Shown: positions 14,791-23,614, counted from the first letter of the stretch. The stretch is 40,423 nucleotides of DNA from Nostoc sp. CHAB 5834 (GCA_020829485.1 JAIVFU010000065.1:1-40423), one strand, 5' to 3'. Made by a program: numbers and translations. Notes: a model not told the origin generated them from the sequence alone.

Positions 14791-15798
14791 CTAGGCATCA
14801 TTGGTCGAGCCAGGATTCTTCTTTTGCTTTTTTAGCCAAGCTCCTAATCCTATAGCTACACAAGTGCCAAAAAGAGTTGACGGTTCGGGAACTTGTGTGG
14901 CATTGATTACCCCAATGGCTTCCAAGTCGAACCCACCACCACCAGGTGAGGTTGGGTAAGGGTCGAAAATTGGACGACCAGAAGAAGAAAGAAAATCACC
15001 ACGACCTGGAATATCCACAAGTCGAACAAAATTGATCTGATTGAGGTTTAATAATCCACTGATTACTAATGAATCAGTGGTTAAAGTTTCTAAATCAAAG
15101 GGAGTACCGAAAGAATCACTAATTACCTCGCCCGTAATGTTGTCAACAAAAGCATTATTGACATGTTTACCTGCTAGGTTAAAAATGTCGGTTGAATCAA
15201 TAACTCCAAAGGAACCTACTGGGTTTGGGGTTAGAGAAGTACTAGGAAAACGGGCAAAGTTAATGCCATCGGTAGAAACTTCTACATAAGCCAATTCTCC
15301 AGAAGTTCCTCCCGAAAACTCGAAACCATTTTCAAATACAGCAAAATCAGCACCAGTCCCATTGCGAATTATGGAATCGAAGCCCAGAGTAATCTGACCT
15401 GGCGTTACTCCCGCATCAAGTTGGTCAGCAGTGAGTTCGCCCAAAGAAACGACATCATCAAATTGAGCCGTCACTGCACCCAAAGCTTTTGCCGGATTTG
15501 AAAAGCTTGGTACTACACCTGGTGCTGGCGAGTAATCTTTAACTTCTGTTGCAAAACCCACAAAAATTGGGTTGACAAAGTTATTTGGAGTAACTTTACC
15601 AGGGCCATCTGGGCCAAAAAATCCTGAAACCCCTGGATCAAATGGATTAGAAGGATCGAAAGTAGGGCCAGAAAAGGAACCAGCAACAGCAGTTCCTCCC
15701 GTTAGCGCCACCGTTAGTGTTGCTAGTCCTAGACTGAATGCTTGCAGATTGTTTAAACGCTGGACAGTTGATGCAATTTTTCGACAAAAGTGGTTCAT
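14791..15798 (-). CDS. PEP-CTERM secreted protein
   Basis: 335 residues with a signal peptide (residues 1-40, AFSLGLATLTVALTGGTAVA) and a C-terminal sorting signal VPEPSTLFGTCVAIGLGAWL followed by the basic KKQKK. Proteins with this tail are handled by exosortase and released or attached at the cell surface. The mature part is Gly/Asp/Ser rich; GELAYVEVSTDGINFARFPS resembles a cell-surface beta-sandwich module. No exosortase gene is in the window. About 270 bp of AT-rich DNA upstream would hold its promoter. Confidence 0.88.
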   Translation of the reverse strand: MNHFCRKIASTVQRLNNLQAFSLGLATLTVALTGGTAVAGSFSGPTFDPSNPFDPGVSGFFGPDGPGKVTPNNFVNPIFVGFATEVKDYSPAPGVVPSFSNPAKALGAVTAQFDDVVSLGELTADQLDAGVTPGQITLGFDSIIRNGTGADFAVFENGFEFSGGTSGELAYVEVSTDGINFARFPSTSLTPNPVGSFGVIDSTDIFNLAGKHVNNAFVDNITGEVISDSFGTPFDLETLTTDSLVISGLLNLNQINFVRLVDIPGRGDFLSSSGRPIFDPYPTSPGGGGFDLEAIGVINATQVPEPSTLFGTCVAIGLGAWLKKQKKNPGSTNDA

Positions 15799-16069
15799 AA
15801 GTAAAAATCCAATAGTGTAATGTTGTTAACATGACATACTATTAAAAATAGGTTTTTTGCTTGACTTTATTTGTAAAGTTAAGATGAAGAATTAATTAGT
15901 GTTAATTACTGCTAATTAATTCTCTACTTAAAAAATAATCTTCTCTGTCAATCGCCTCCCCCCTCATTTGAATTAACCAGGAGTGAGATCAGCGAAGCTG
16001 TCATTTAATGGTGGAAATTTTCGCTTCATACAACACATATTATTAGTACATGTACACTACCAAAAATTG

Positions 16070-16585
16070 TTATTTCACTGGGTGGTACAGCCCATCTTTT
16101 GCATTCCATTCCCAACCGATGCCCCTTGGGTCACGATGACGAGTCCAACTGATAAATTCTTTAGTAGTGAGTTTTTCTCTTTCCGGTGCGAGGCTCGACG
16201 GACTTAAACCTAGTCGCGGTGCTAGGTTTTCAGGGGGCAATGCTTGCAGTTCAACTGGGGAAAGTTGGTATGGGTTAGCTTGTCTTCTTTGTTTGGGTTG
16301 ACTGTTGTATCGAGTTGATGAAATAGCCCGTGACAATTTTTCCAACTGCCCAGAGATAGCCTCTAGTTTTGTTTCTAGCTTCTTCTCCATCTGCAAAACT
16401 GATTTACTGCTTGGGGCAACATTGATATCAATATTGCTATCAAACTTAGATATCAATTCCTCTAAGCCTTGCAGCAAGGCAACTGTATGTCCCTCTCTGT
16501 GCAGTTTGGATAGTTCTTTGACTGCTGGAATTAGGGCAGCAGGGACGCGAATCATTTCGCTTGGTGGGGTCTTGTCGTCAGCCAT
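16070..16585 (-). CDS. plasmid-type hypothetical protein with coiled coil
   Basis: 171 residues. The N terminus MIRVPAALIPAVKELSKLHR is like the short N-terminal motif of small cyanobacterial plasmid regulators. Residues 62-90 (LQMEKKLETKLEAISGQLEK) form a coiled coil. The C-terminal 60 residues end WEWNAKDGLYHPVK. There is no Shine-Dalgarno, and the ATG overlaps a TTGATATCAA palindrome, so it may regulate itself. Role unknown. Confidence 0.65.
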   Translation of the reverse strand: MADDKTPPSEMIRVPAALIPAVKELSKLHREGHTVALLQGLEELISKFDSNIDINVAPSSKSVLQMEKKLETKLEAISGQLEKLSRAISSTRYNSQPKQRRQANPYQLSPVELQALPPENLAPRLGLSPSSLAPEREKLTTKEFISWTRHRDPRGIGWEWNAKDGLYHPVK

Positions 16586-16608
16586 TTGATATCAATTTTG
16601 ATAGCAAT
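16433..16608. promoter_or_regulatory. inverted pair of TTGCTATCAAA...GATATCAA elements
   Basis: ATTGCTATCAAACTTAGATA followed by TCAA starts at 16433 inside the coding sequence; nearly the same sequence in the opposite orientation covers the start codon region (16586-16608). Both contain palindromic GATATC. A protein dimer bound to both would loop the gene's own 5' end. Confidence 0.5.
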
Positions 16609-16924
16609 GAACTGATTGTAGATCCAAAGCGTTGCTTGCCGCCGTTAGGTATCGCTATTTACAAGCGAGGAAACTTGAGCTTCAGGGGGGAGCGATCGCA
16701 GTCCGGCGTTAAAACAATTCGCAATTCGCAATGGGCTACGCCCCGCTGCGCTAACGCAATTCGCGCTGCCTATTTTGCTGGGACTTAAACCCCTAAAGTT
16801 TGTTAACAGAGCTTATGGTTGCACCAAAGACAGGATGATGCCAACCAGCGAACCCAAAAGTAGCACCATACTGCTGATAGAACTAATGATGCTAAATTAA
16901 AAATATTGTATATAAATCAATTCT
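16609..16924. other. gene-free stretch with Nostoc-type repeats
   Basis: It contains 'gcttgccgccgttaggtatc', a HIP1 octamer and 'gcaatgggctacgccccgct' flanked by GCAATTCGC copies, all of the Nostoc interspersed-repeat type. The last 60 bp are AT-rich and probably hold the promoter of the next gene. No gene seen. Confidence 0.6.
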
Positions 16925-17326
16925 ATGACTAATGAAATTACTGAAAAGCTCAAGCAAGCCTCTGATAGTTTGCTAATGATGAGTGAGTCAGAGTATCCTT
17001 TTGAAACTTTTTTGTGGTCTAATGAAGCGCAAGAACCAATGACCGCTCAAAAACTTCTTCAGTTAACAAGACATTCCCCAGAAACCTCAGTTGAAGAAGT
17101 AGAACTAGATTATTTATTTCGTAACTGTGCTGAGGAAAAAGAATGGCATGATGAAATACAAAAACAAAATGTACAAAAGTATCAATCACTTGCCAAAACA
17201 TTAAAAGATAATCTGATTGATATTCAGGTTTATCGCATAGGCACGATAAGTATTGATGTCTATATTGTTGGTAAAACTCCAGATAAAGATTTAGCCGGAA
17301 TTTCCACAAAAGTTGTAGAAACCTAA
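16925..17326 (+). CDS. nuiA: NucA nuclease inhibitor
   Basis: 133 residues that follow Anabaena NuiA (135 residues) along their length: KLKQASDSLLMMSESEYPFE at the start and LAGISTKVVET at the very end. NuiA binds the sugar-non-specific nuclease NucA one-to-one in the cytoplasm and blocks its active site. Glu24 of NuiA, which contacts the active site, corresponds to E21 here in SESEYP, and the C-terminal Thr that coordinates the catalytic metal is kept. It faces the nuclease gene at 17392-18237 head to head, the same pairing as in Anabaena. The inhibitor would protect the cell from nuclease that is not exported. Confidence 0.95.
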   Translation: MTNEITEKLKQASDSLLMMSESEYPFETFLWSNEAQEPMTAQKLLQLTRHSPETSVEEVELDYLFRNCAEEKEWHDEIQKQNVQKYQSLAKTLKDNLIDIQVYRIGTISIDVYIVGKTPDKDLAGISTKVVET

Positions 17327-17339
17327 CCCAGAAATCATC

Positions 17340-17367
17340 AGCCTGTCCCTAAATACAGACAGGCTTT
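17340..17367 (+). terminator. terminator between nuiA and nucA
   Basis: AGCCTGTC (17340-17347) pairs with GACAGGCT (17358-17365), followed by TTAAGTTTT on the plus strand. The convergent genes share this short gap, so the stem may serve both. Confidence 0.65.
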
Positions 17368-17391
17368 AAGTTTTAAGTGAGCTAACTATTC

Positions 17392-18237
17392 TTACAAATT
17401 GTCAACTCTAGCTTCAATTGTACTTTGAACAGATGTAGAGACATTAGAGAGCAAATTGTAACCAGTGTTCGTTTCGATAGAATCAACATTGACTCTGTAG
17501 TTTCTCCAATCCACATTTCTGATACCTTGTGTATTTGGCATATTGACAGCAATTACTCTTGTGTTAGTAGTGACGTTGCTAGCAGTCGAATTTGATGAAT
17601 CTAATACTACAATAACTTTCCAAGTTCTGGCCGGAACTGTAACGTTACCATTAGCAATTGTGTTTTTTGTTCCATTAGACCCAGTTCCACCAGTACCATA
17701 GGAACCGGAAATAATATAAAGTTCTTTCCCCTGGTTTACTAAATCTCTAGAATAGTTTTCTAGCGCCGCCCAAGGACCCTGATTATTATCAGGTGATTGA
17801 GGAATTATATTCGTCATTAAGAAAGTAGCAGAGTTATTGGTAACTGTATTTGTCCTATCTGCTGAAGCAGTCATGTGTCCTCTGTCAAAACCGCTACCAG
17901 TGTAATCGGAAGAAGTGACTCGGTAGCAGCCTGAAGGTAATGTAGTATCTGCACGAAAATCATCTTGGCGAGGTGCGCTTCCTAACCATGAATTGTTTAA
18001 CTGCCAACTCACCCAATTTGGGGTTCCTCTAAAGCAGTTATAAGAAACCGCATATTGAGATTTGCTCAACAAAAGATTACTGAAACTAGCCCCAGCACTA
18101 CTAGGATTACCCATTATCAAATGAACACTTGAGGTTTGGGCAGTTAGTGGCTTTTGTAGATAATTAAGCAGAGTGAAAAATATTGCTGCTGGTACAGCAA
18201 TAGGTAAAATAGCCAGGGAAAACTGAGACTTCTTCAT
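17392..18237 (-). CDS. nucA: DNA/RNA non-specific endonuclease, NucA-type
   Basis: 281 residues with an N-terminal signal/membrane segment (about 1-34) for export. The beta-beta-alpha metal motif is complete: D118-R-G-H121, with H121 as general base, N152 as the metal ligand, and R90, W156 and E160 in the positions of R93, W159 and E163 of Anabaena NucA, a constant offset of three. Anabaena NucA has 274 residues. The family cuts DNA and RNA of any sequence, outside the cell or in the periplasm, for nutrient gain or defence against incoming nucleic acid. Its inhibitor gene nuiA lies convergent 65 bp away. All key residues are present, so it should be active. Confidence 0.95.
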   Translation of the reverse strand: MKKSQFSLAILPIAVPAAIFFTLLNYLQKPLTAQTSSVHLIMGNPSSAGASFSNLLLSKSQYAVSYNCFRGTPNWVSWQLNNSWLGSAPRQDDFRADTTLPSGCYRVTSSDYTGSGFDRGHMTASADRTNTVTNNSATFLMTNIIPQSPDNNQGPWAALENYSRDLVNQGKELYIISGSYGTGGTGSNGTKNTIANGNVTVPARTWKVIVVLDSSNSTASNVTTNTRVIAVNMPNTQGIRNVDWRNYRVNVDSIETNTGYNLLSNVSTSVQSTIEARVDNL

Positions 18238-18499
18238 TTGTTACTAATTTATTTGTTCTAAAAAACTACAATTGTTTCTGTTAAAGTTACAGAAAATCAG
18301 TAAAACTTACTAATCGCAATATAGCTTTGATTGTATAAACAGAGGTTAAAAAGCTGTGAATATTGCATTAACATCTAGTAATTATTTAGGTGATTATCTG
18401 AAATTAAATAAAGTACCAAATAAGATGAAAAACTTATATATTATTTAGTTTCATAATTAAGCAATGGCGTGGCTGTAGCTTGCCGCCGTAGGCATCGCT

Positions 18500-18853
18500 C
18501 TACACCGAGTCATCCAGAAAGCCGCACTCTGAATTTGGGCAATCCCAATGCACCCGTGCTGACCAGTCGCGGTCAAATTCATACCCACACTGAGGACACT
18601 TCCCAGTAAACATAGGATGGGTATCTAGCAGTTCTAGCTGTTGCTGTTGCGTCAATCGCTGCTGTGGTTGCAGTATTAATTCACCGTTGTAATAACTGGC
18701 CTCCTCCGGTTCCCATAGTTCTGCTGGTTCGGCGTTGGGGTCTTCTCGAAAGTCCAAGCAGCTATCCCCCTGTGGCCCTGCTGGGTGAACGACACAGACC
18801 ATGTGGGGGTTGTGTGAGTAGAGGAGACAGCGATCGCACTCTGGAATTTTCAT
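18500..18853 (-). CDS. two-part zinc-binding small protein
   Basis: 117 residues. The N terminus has C-D-R-C-L-L-Y, VCVVHPAGP and SCLDF, the same module as the C terminus of the protein at 6703-7308. The C terminus is a zinc ribbon: CPQCGYEF, then WDCPNSECGF. A Gln-rich linker (QPQQRLTQQQQ) joins them. Start at the ATG at 18853; no clear Shine-Dalgarno. Probably a small zinc-bound adaptor; partner unknown. Confidence 0.65.
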   Translation of the reverse strand: MKIPECDRCLLYSHNPHMVCVVHPAGPQGDSCLDFREDPNAEPAELWEPEEASYYNGELILQPQQRLTQQQQLELLDTHPMFTGKCPQCGYEFDRDWSARVHWDCPNSECGFLDDSV

Positions 18854-19075
18854 AGTACCAGTGTACTGCTTTAAAAAAGCGATGCCTACGGCGGGCTGTT
18901 CGGTGTCGCACCCTTAAATTGCTGGCATATTTGGTTAACTGAGCAAGACAGGGCGATCGCTTTGGGGGTGCAACTTTTCCTCTAAGAATTTGGACTATGG
19001 GGTGTAGGCGATCGCTCTAATAAAATCAAAAACCACCCACATCATGTAGATGGAAAGCAAAAGAGATTGCGCCCC

Positions 19076-19789
19076 TCATAGTGTTGATTTGTGTTTTACT
19101 TTGCCTGAAAGTGCTGTGGCATTGCCCCAGATGCCAAGAGCTAGTATTCCTAAGAGCAAGGATGGTTCGGGGATAGATGTAACTCTGCGAAACTCAATTG
19201 GCGTGTTGACAATCAAATTACCGTTGGCAGCGAAAATTTGGTCTAAGGAGTTAACACCGTTATTCAAGAAAGTTACGTTAGAAACTGCCTTGCCACCAGT
19301 ACTTGTTGGGCAACCATTTGGGGCGTTAGTGCCTATGTAGCGATTCGGTTCCCAGACAAGTGAGAGGTCACAGCTTGTTGTAGCTATATTGCTAATGTTA
19401 ATGATTCGCTGTTGTTCTGGTTGATTACATAACCCACCTAAAATATCACTGTTGACAAAGCTACGAACGCTAAGATTGACTACAGAATTTCCCTCACTAA
19501 AAGAATAAAACCTGATGCGCTCGAAAACAGTACTTTGCTGTTCTAAATAGACATTTTGTGAATTAGAGAATAAGTTGTCATCGTCTAGTTGCACACTACA
19601 GTTAGACATGGTGATGAGTGGAGCAGTAGGGTTAGAAGCTACCTGTTGAGCATTATCAAAAAAACCCGTGAACCACTGTGCTACTTCCTTAACCTGTGTT
19701 GAAAGTGACGGAGCAAAAGCAACAGCGCGACTGGGAAATATTAATACTGAAAGTATTAAAGTCAGAGAATATACCTTTAGCTTATGCAT
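19076..19789 (-). CDS. PEP-CTERM secreted protein
   Basis: 237 residues with a signal peptide (MHKLKVYSLTLILSVLIFPS, cleavage near AVAFA) and the tail IPEPSLLLGILALGIWGNAT followed by a basic end. The mature part is rich in Asn, Ser and Val, with paired cysteines (MSNCSVQLDD, GGLCNQPEQQ, TTSCDLSL) that may form disulfides outside the cell. Sorting by exosortase is inferred from the tail. It is transcribed alone. Confidence 0.85.
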   Translation of the reverse strand: MHKLKVYSLTLILSVLIFPSRAVAFAPSLSTQVKEVAQWFTGFFDNAQQVASNPTAPLITMSNCSVQLDDDNLFSNSQNVYLEQQSTVFERIRFYSFSEGNSVVNLSVRSFVNSDILGGLCNQPEQQRIINISNIATTSCDLSLVWEPNRYIGTNAPNGCPTSTGGKAVSNVTFLNNGVNSLDQIFAANGNLIVNTPIEFRRVTSIPEPSLLLGILALGIWGNATALSGKVKHKSTL

Positions 19790-19892
19790 ACATTTAGTTG
19801 AAACTGGTAAAGCTAAACAACACGGAATCTCTGATAAATCATACTAGGTGTTCAGATGTTTACAACATAGGAAAGGTAGCAATACCGTAAAC

Positions 19893-19926
19893 ATCAATCT
19901 TGATCAAATCCATGATCAAGATTGAT
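19893..19926. repeat. perfect 14-bp inverted repeat, 6-nt loop
   Basis: ATCAATCTTGATCA and TGATCAAGATTGAT flank AATCCA, about 100 bp upstream of the PEP-CTERM gene start at 19789. There is no U tract directly after it on either strand. It is more like an operator or a stable RNA stem than a terminator. The rest of 19790-20131 holds no gene. Confidence 0.75.
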
Positions 19927-19937
19927 TGTGATTATGT

Positions 19938-19955
19938 AGGTCAAATGTTTGACCT
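19938..19955. repeat. perfect 8-bp inverted repeat next to the previous one
   Basis: AGGTCAAA-TG-TTTGACCT lies 11 bp from the 14-bp inverted repeat. The short spacer makes it a good dimeric operator. CTATTTTC follows on the plus strand. Confidence 0.65.
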
Positions 19956-20131
19956 CTATTTTCTTCTCAAGGTTTACTCCGTAACTTTTCCGCACCGCTC
20001 AAAGCAGTTAATTTGTTCCTCTAAGAATTTTTTATGGGCGTAGCCCGCATTTCACACGCTTCGGTGCGATGGCACCCGCCCACCGTAGGTGATCGCTATC
20101 GCTCCCACTTGGGCTAGAACTGAAAACCCCA

Positions 20132-20485
20132 TCACTCTCCATCCGTAACCTCTAACTGATAAATCCGCATTGATGGGTATTCGGCCATCATCCGCCAGTA
20201 ATACCCAGTAGGCGGCGACGATACCCTACTACCACAGCGATACAAAAAGATTGGCTCGTCCCGCTTCATCACTTTCTTAACTGTTTGCTCCAGGGTGGTG
20301 TCGGGGTTATCGCTGTCGTACCAAACTAGGTGTGACTTTCCTTCATACCCAGCCGCCATTAAACTAGCAAATAGCCATTCCATCAGCGATTGAATCTGCT
20401 GTTGCTCAACGCCGCAGCTTTGTTGTCCGTAGCATAGAATAGTTGGCTGGGCTGGTTTGGGTTTGAGGAAGTTTAAGAATTTCAT
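20132..20485 (-). CDS. hypothetical protein, intact paralog of the 31.1-kb pseudogene
   Basis: 117 residues from the ATG at 20485. The frame is open to 20587, but the second copy at 31055 begins at the matching Met, so the inner start is chosen. Features are KFLNFLKPKPAQPTI at the N terminus, then IQSLMEWLFASLMAAGYEGK, HLVWYDSDNPD, IFLYRCGSRVSSPPTGYYWR and a C-terminal YQLEVTDGE. There is no signal peptide or membrane span. Function unknown; two copies in one window suggest a plasmid-selected role. No Shine-Dalgarno at either copy. Confidence 0.7.
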   Translation of the reverse strand: MKFLNFLKPKPAQPTILCYGQQSCGVEQQQIQSLMEWLFASLMAAGYEGKSHLVWYDSDNPDTTLEQTVKKVMKRDEPIFLYRCGSRVSSPPTGYYWRMMAEYPSMRIYQLEVTDGE

Positions 20486-20807
20486 GAGGTGGGGAAACGC
20501 AACTATTACCAGAGTTCCCAAATTAGGGGGTGCGTAGCTTGCCGCCTTTTGCATCGCTTGAGAGTACAAGTCACCGCAGCATTGCACTTTTTTCCTCTAA
20601 GAATTTTTTAGAGGCGATCGCAAATTGTGACTCAGTATAAAATCTTCAACCAGAGCGAAGGGATATTATACATCATAAATTTCTATTGGAAATAATACGG
20701 CCTATAGCTAGCGTAAAGTGGACAATTTGACAATCTTTAATACTCAAACTACTTGGCGTATAGTCATAATTCATCCGCACGCAACAAGAACGTAAAACAC
20801 TTAATAT
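20486..20807. other. gene-free stretch
   Basis: The interspersed motif (20594-20603) is here followed by TTTTAGAGG, so CCTCTAA and TTAGAGG can pair. A HIP1 octamer and then about 180 bp of AT-rich DNA lie before the gene at 20808. No gene or clear promoter was identified. Confidence 0.5.
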
Positions 20808-21293
20808 ATGGTTCGAGAACTCGAAAGAAAACGCCAGAGTGCAAAGTTTCCCGAAACTGCATCGGCTGCTAATCCCGTAGAAACAAAAAGTAAATGCCCA
20901 TCTGGTAGTTGCAACCTACCAGTTAGGCACTCAAACATTTCTCCTAAATCAATTCCACTCAATTTAGAAGCAAGAAAGTATATGTTACCAAATCATCGAT
21001 CCTCTGGGGATGAAAACGTGTCTAATCCCGATAGCTGCATCAAGACCTATTCAGCAGTGGAGTTGAGTATTGCCCAAGAACGCCTCCGCCAAGCGAGGTG
21101 GAGTTTTAATTTAGCTTTGGCAATGACGGCGGCTTTTGCTGTGATCAGCTTGGTCGGTGTTGGGCTACTGCTATCAGGCAAGACTACAGAAGGATCTGTT
21201 GCTGCCGCAGGAGGGTTCGCCTCCAGTGTCCGCTGCCTTCAACTGGCAAAGGACACCAATGACCGACTAGACAAGGTAGCTGCGGAAATTTAA
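20808..21293 (+). CDS. membrane protein of the TRADD-N-associated type (tentative)
   Basis: 161 residues. The first 80 are polar and variable. Then IAQERLRQARWSFNLALAMT runs into a membrane hairpin: AAFAVISLVGVGLLLSG, a short turn, then a second weak span and the helix SVRCLQLAKDTNDRLDKVAA. This helix, membrane hairpin and conserved K-DTNDRLD order is what I recall for the cyanobacterial 'TRADD-N-associated membrane domain', described in studies of bacterial death-like domains in conflict systems. If correct, it would recruit partners at the membrane. It precedes the XRE and DUF262 genes on the same strand. Name is from memory; the membrane topology is plain. Confidence 0.55.
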   Translation: MVRELERKRQSAKFPETASAANPVETKSKCPSGSCNLPVRHSNISPKSIPLNLEARKYMLPNHRSSGDENVSNPDSCIKTYSAVELSIAQERLRQARWSFNLALAMTAAFAVISLVGVGLLLSGKTTEGSVAAAGGFASSVRCLQLAKDTNDRLDKVAAEI

Positions 21294-21501
21294 TTTCTGC
21301 TGTATCTTCAAGGGCGATCGCTTCCTCTCATGGTTGCGATCGCACTTTACGCCTTTTGATTGGACGAAATTGCTTTAAATTTTGTTAAACCAAAAAATTT
21401 CCGAGTTTTTGCGGAGAGCGCACCAGCCTTGGTGTAGTTAAAATGTGTCAAATGATATATCAAGTGTTACATCAAGTTTATTATTTGAGTTCAGAAGCTA
21501 G

Positions 21502-21750
21502 ATGGTCACAAAAAAGCCCCTAGTCAGCAACCAGCCAGAAGTTGGCAAGCTCATTCGTGAACTTAGGCTTTTGACTGGGCTAACGCAAGAACAGTTTGCA
21601 GCTGCTTTAGGTGTCACTTACCCAACAATCAACCGATGGGAGAATGGACGCTCTAAACCGTCGCCGATGGCGATAAAGCTGATAGAGCAGAAGCTACGGG
21701 ATTTGGGCGAACCAGGTCAGGAGTTAAAGCAGAAGTATTTTGGTAAGTGA
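21502..21750 (+). CDS. XRE-family helix-turn-helix regulator
   Basis: 82 residues. VGKLIRELRLLTGLTQEQFA then AALGVTYPTINRWENGRSKP is a textbook lambda-repressor-type HTH with the recognition helix TYPTINRWE. It is 58 bp upstream of the DUF262 gene on the same strand, so it is the likely repressor of the 21.8-29.3 kb cluster. Upstream, ATCAAGT occurs twice near 21460-21475 and could be its operator. There is no strong Shine-Dalgarno. Confidence 0.85.
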   Translation: MVTKKPLVSNQPEVGKLIRELRLLTGLTQEQFAAALGVTYPTINRWENGRSKPSPMAIKLIEQKLRDLGEPGQELKQKYFGK

Positions 21751-21808
21751 TGGTCAACGGACAAGGGAAAAATTTAAGATGCCAGAGCATTAGGAAACTT
21801 AATTAATT

Positions 21809-23614
21809 ATGTCTCAATCAATAACTAACATTCCTGCTTCTTCTGTTCAAAGAGAACTTTCTATTAGAAGCGAAAGCATCCAAAGAATATATAATTTCTA
21901 TATTCATAATCTATTTTATGTAAATAGAAGATATCAAAGAAAGCTAGTTTGGAATATTGAGGAAAAAAGAGCATTTATAGATTCAATCATTAAAGGTTTT
22001 CCAGTTCCTATAATCCTGTTGGCTGAAACAGAAAAAAACAAAATTTCTGTATTTGAAATTATAGATGGAATGCAAAGGCTAAATGCAGTTACTTCTTTTA
22101 TCGAAGGTGAGTTTGATATTGATGGAAAATATTTTGATTTAGAAACAATGGTAGAATCTAAATCTCGTCTCGATCAAAAATTATTAAACCAAAAAATTCC
22201 TATTCTTGAAAGAAGTTATTGTGAAATAATAGCAAGCTATATTTTACCAATTTCAGTTTACTCATTTAATGATAATGAGAAAGTTGATGAAGTTTTCAGA
22301 CGAATCAACTCTAATGGTAAATATCTATCTAAACAGGAGTTAAGAACGGCTGGTGCAACTACTCAATTCCCAAATTTAGTAAGAATTATCTCCAGTGAAA
22401 TAAGAACAGACGCATCGGCTACAGATATACTACGTCTTAACGACATGAGAGAAATTAGTATTACTAATAAACAACTTGAATATGGTATCAGAGTTGATGA
22501 TATATTTTGGATTAAAAACAACGTATTAACAAAAGAAATGCTTAGACAGTCAAAAGATGAGGAAATTATCGCTGATATAGTTGCATATATGGTGCTACAA
22601 GATACCCCAAAAAGTAGCTCTTCTATCTTAGATGAATATTATGGCTTTAAAGAAAGTAGCAATCAACAAGAAATAGAAACTGCACTTGGTTTAAGAAAAC
22701 CAGAGACAATCAAAAAACAACTGATTACTATTTATGATGAGATCCGCAAGATATTAGAATTATCAGAAAAAATATTTAGTAAGTTGATATGCGCTCAAAA
22801 ATTAAAATTTATGCCACGTCATTTTCAAGTAATATTCCTAAGTTTTTATGAATTAATGTTTCGGGAAAAAATGGAGATTATTAACTATGATGAATTGATA
22901 ATATGTCTGAAAAATATTAATAATGATATGGACATTCGTAGTGGTCAAACGTGGAGTCATCAAAATAAAAAACGTAATATTAATAAAGTCAAAGGAATCA
23001 TTAGAGATTGCTTTAAAAAAAGAAATACAAATGACCCTACTACTGACTGTTGGATAACGGAATTTGAAACCTTATTAACTCAATCTAAGACTGAACAGAA
23101 TTTATATGATTTTAAGCAAGGCTTTATAAAACTAGATGGAAGAGGAGAATTTGATCAAGATAATTTTAACAAAATCATTAAAACTCTTACTGCAATGGCA
23201 AATTATTCACCTAATGCAACTGGTTATATTTGTGTAGGAGTAGCAGATAATAATCAGACAGCAGAAAGAGTTGAAAGTTTATATAGAATTCAACCTTTAG
23301 ACTATAAAAACTTCAAAATAACAGGAATAGAGCATGAAGCAAAAAGATTGCAAGGAAGCCTTGATAAATTTTTTCATTGGCTAACAAAACAAATTCAAAC
23401 TCAACCGATCGAGCAAAGCGTCAAAGACAATATAGGTAGAAATATTAAGATAATTAATTACTATGATAAAGATGTGGTTTTGTTTAGTCTCAGTGCAGGA
23501 AAAGAACCCACCGCATATAAAGAAAAATATTATCAGCGGATTGGTGCAAACGTTGATGAAATTAAATTCACAGAATATGGAGAACTTTTTAGACGCTTTT
23601 CCCAATCAACATAA
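21809..23614 (+). CDS. DUF262 (GmrSD-type) protein with C-terminal AlbA_2-like domain
   Basis: 601 residues. Residues 35-100 carry the DUF262 core: RRYQRKLVWNIEEKRAFIDS, then a G-F-P-V-P-I strand and IIDGMQRLNAV (DGMQR at 86-90, the ParB/Srx-like nucleotide-binding motif). DUF262 proteins include the GmrS half of type IV restriction enzymes. A helical middle holds RRINSNGKYLSKQELR. The C-terminal 170 residues read as an AlbA_2/Schlafen-type domain: YDFKQGFIKLDGRGEFDQDN, KTLTAMANYSP and YICVGVADN. It lacks the HNH/DUF1524 nuclease usually following DUF262. AT-rich with Lys/Asn/Ile-biased codons unlike the flanking genes, a sign of recent transfer. First structural gene of the putative defence cluster. 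Confidence 0.85.
   Translation: MSQSITNIPASSVQRELSIRSESIQRIYNFYIHNLFYVNRRYQRKLVWNIEEKRAFIDSIIKGFPVPIILLAETEKNKISVFEIIDGMQRLNAVTSFIEGEFDIDGKYFDLETMVESKSRLDQKLLNQKIPILERSYCEIIASYILPISVYSFNDNEKVDEVFRRINSNGKYLSKQELRTAGATTQFPNLVRIISSEIRTDASATDILRLNDMREISITNKQLEYGIRVDDIFWIKNNVLTKEMLRQSKDEEIIADIVAYMVLQDTPKSSSSILDEYYGFKESSNQQEIETALGLRKPETIKKQLITIYDEIRKILELSEKIFSKLICAQKLKFMPRHFQVIFLSFYELMFREKMEIINYDELIICLKNINNDMDIRSGQTWSHQNKKRNINKVKGIIRDCFKKRNTNDPTTDCWITEFETLLTQSKTEQNLYDFKQGFIKLDGRGEFDQDNFNKIIKTLTAMANYSPNATGYICVGVADNNQTAERVESLYRIQPLDYKNFKITGIEHEAKRLQGSLDKFFHWLTKQIQTQPIEQSVKDNIGRNIKIINYYDKDVVLFSLSAGKEPTAYKEKYYQRIGANVDEIKFTEYGELFRRFSQST

Noticed and set aside
21809..23614. Complete GmrSD type IV restriction enzyme
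   Set aside because: The DUF262 part is present, but the C-terminal HNH (DUF1524) with its H-N-H residues is absent; the end is AlbA_2-like.
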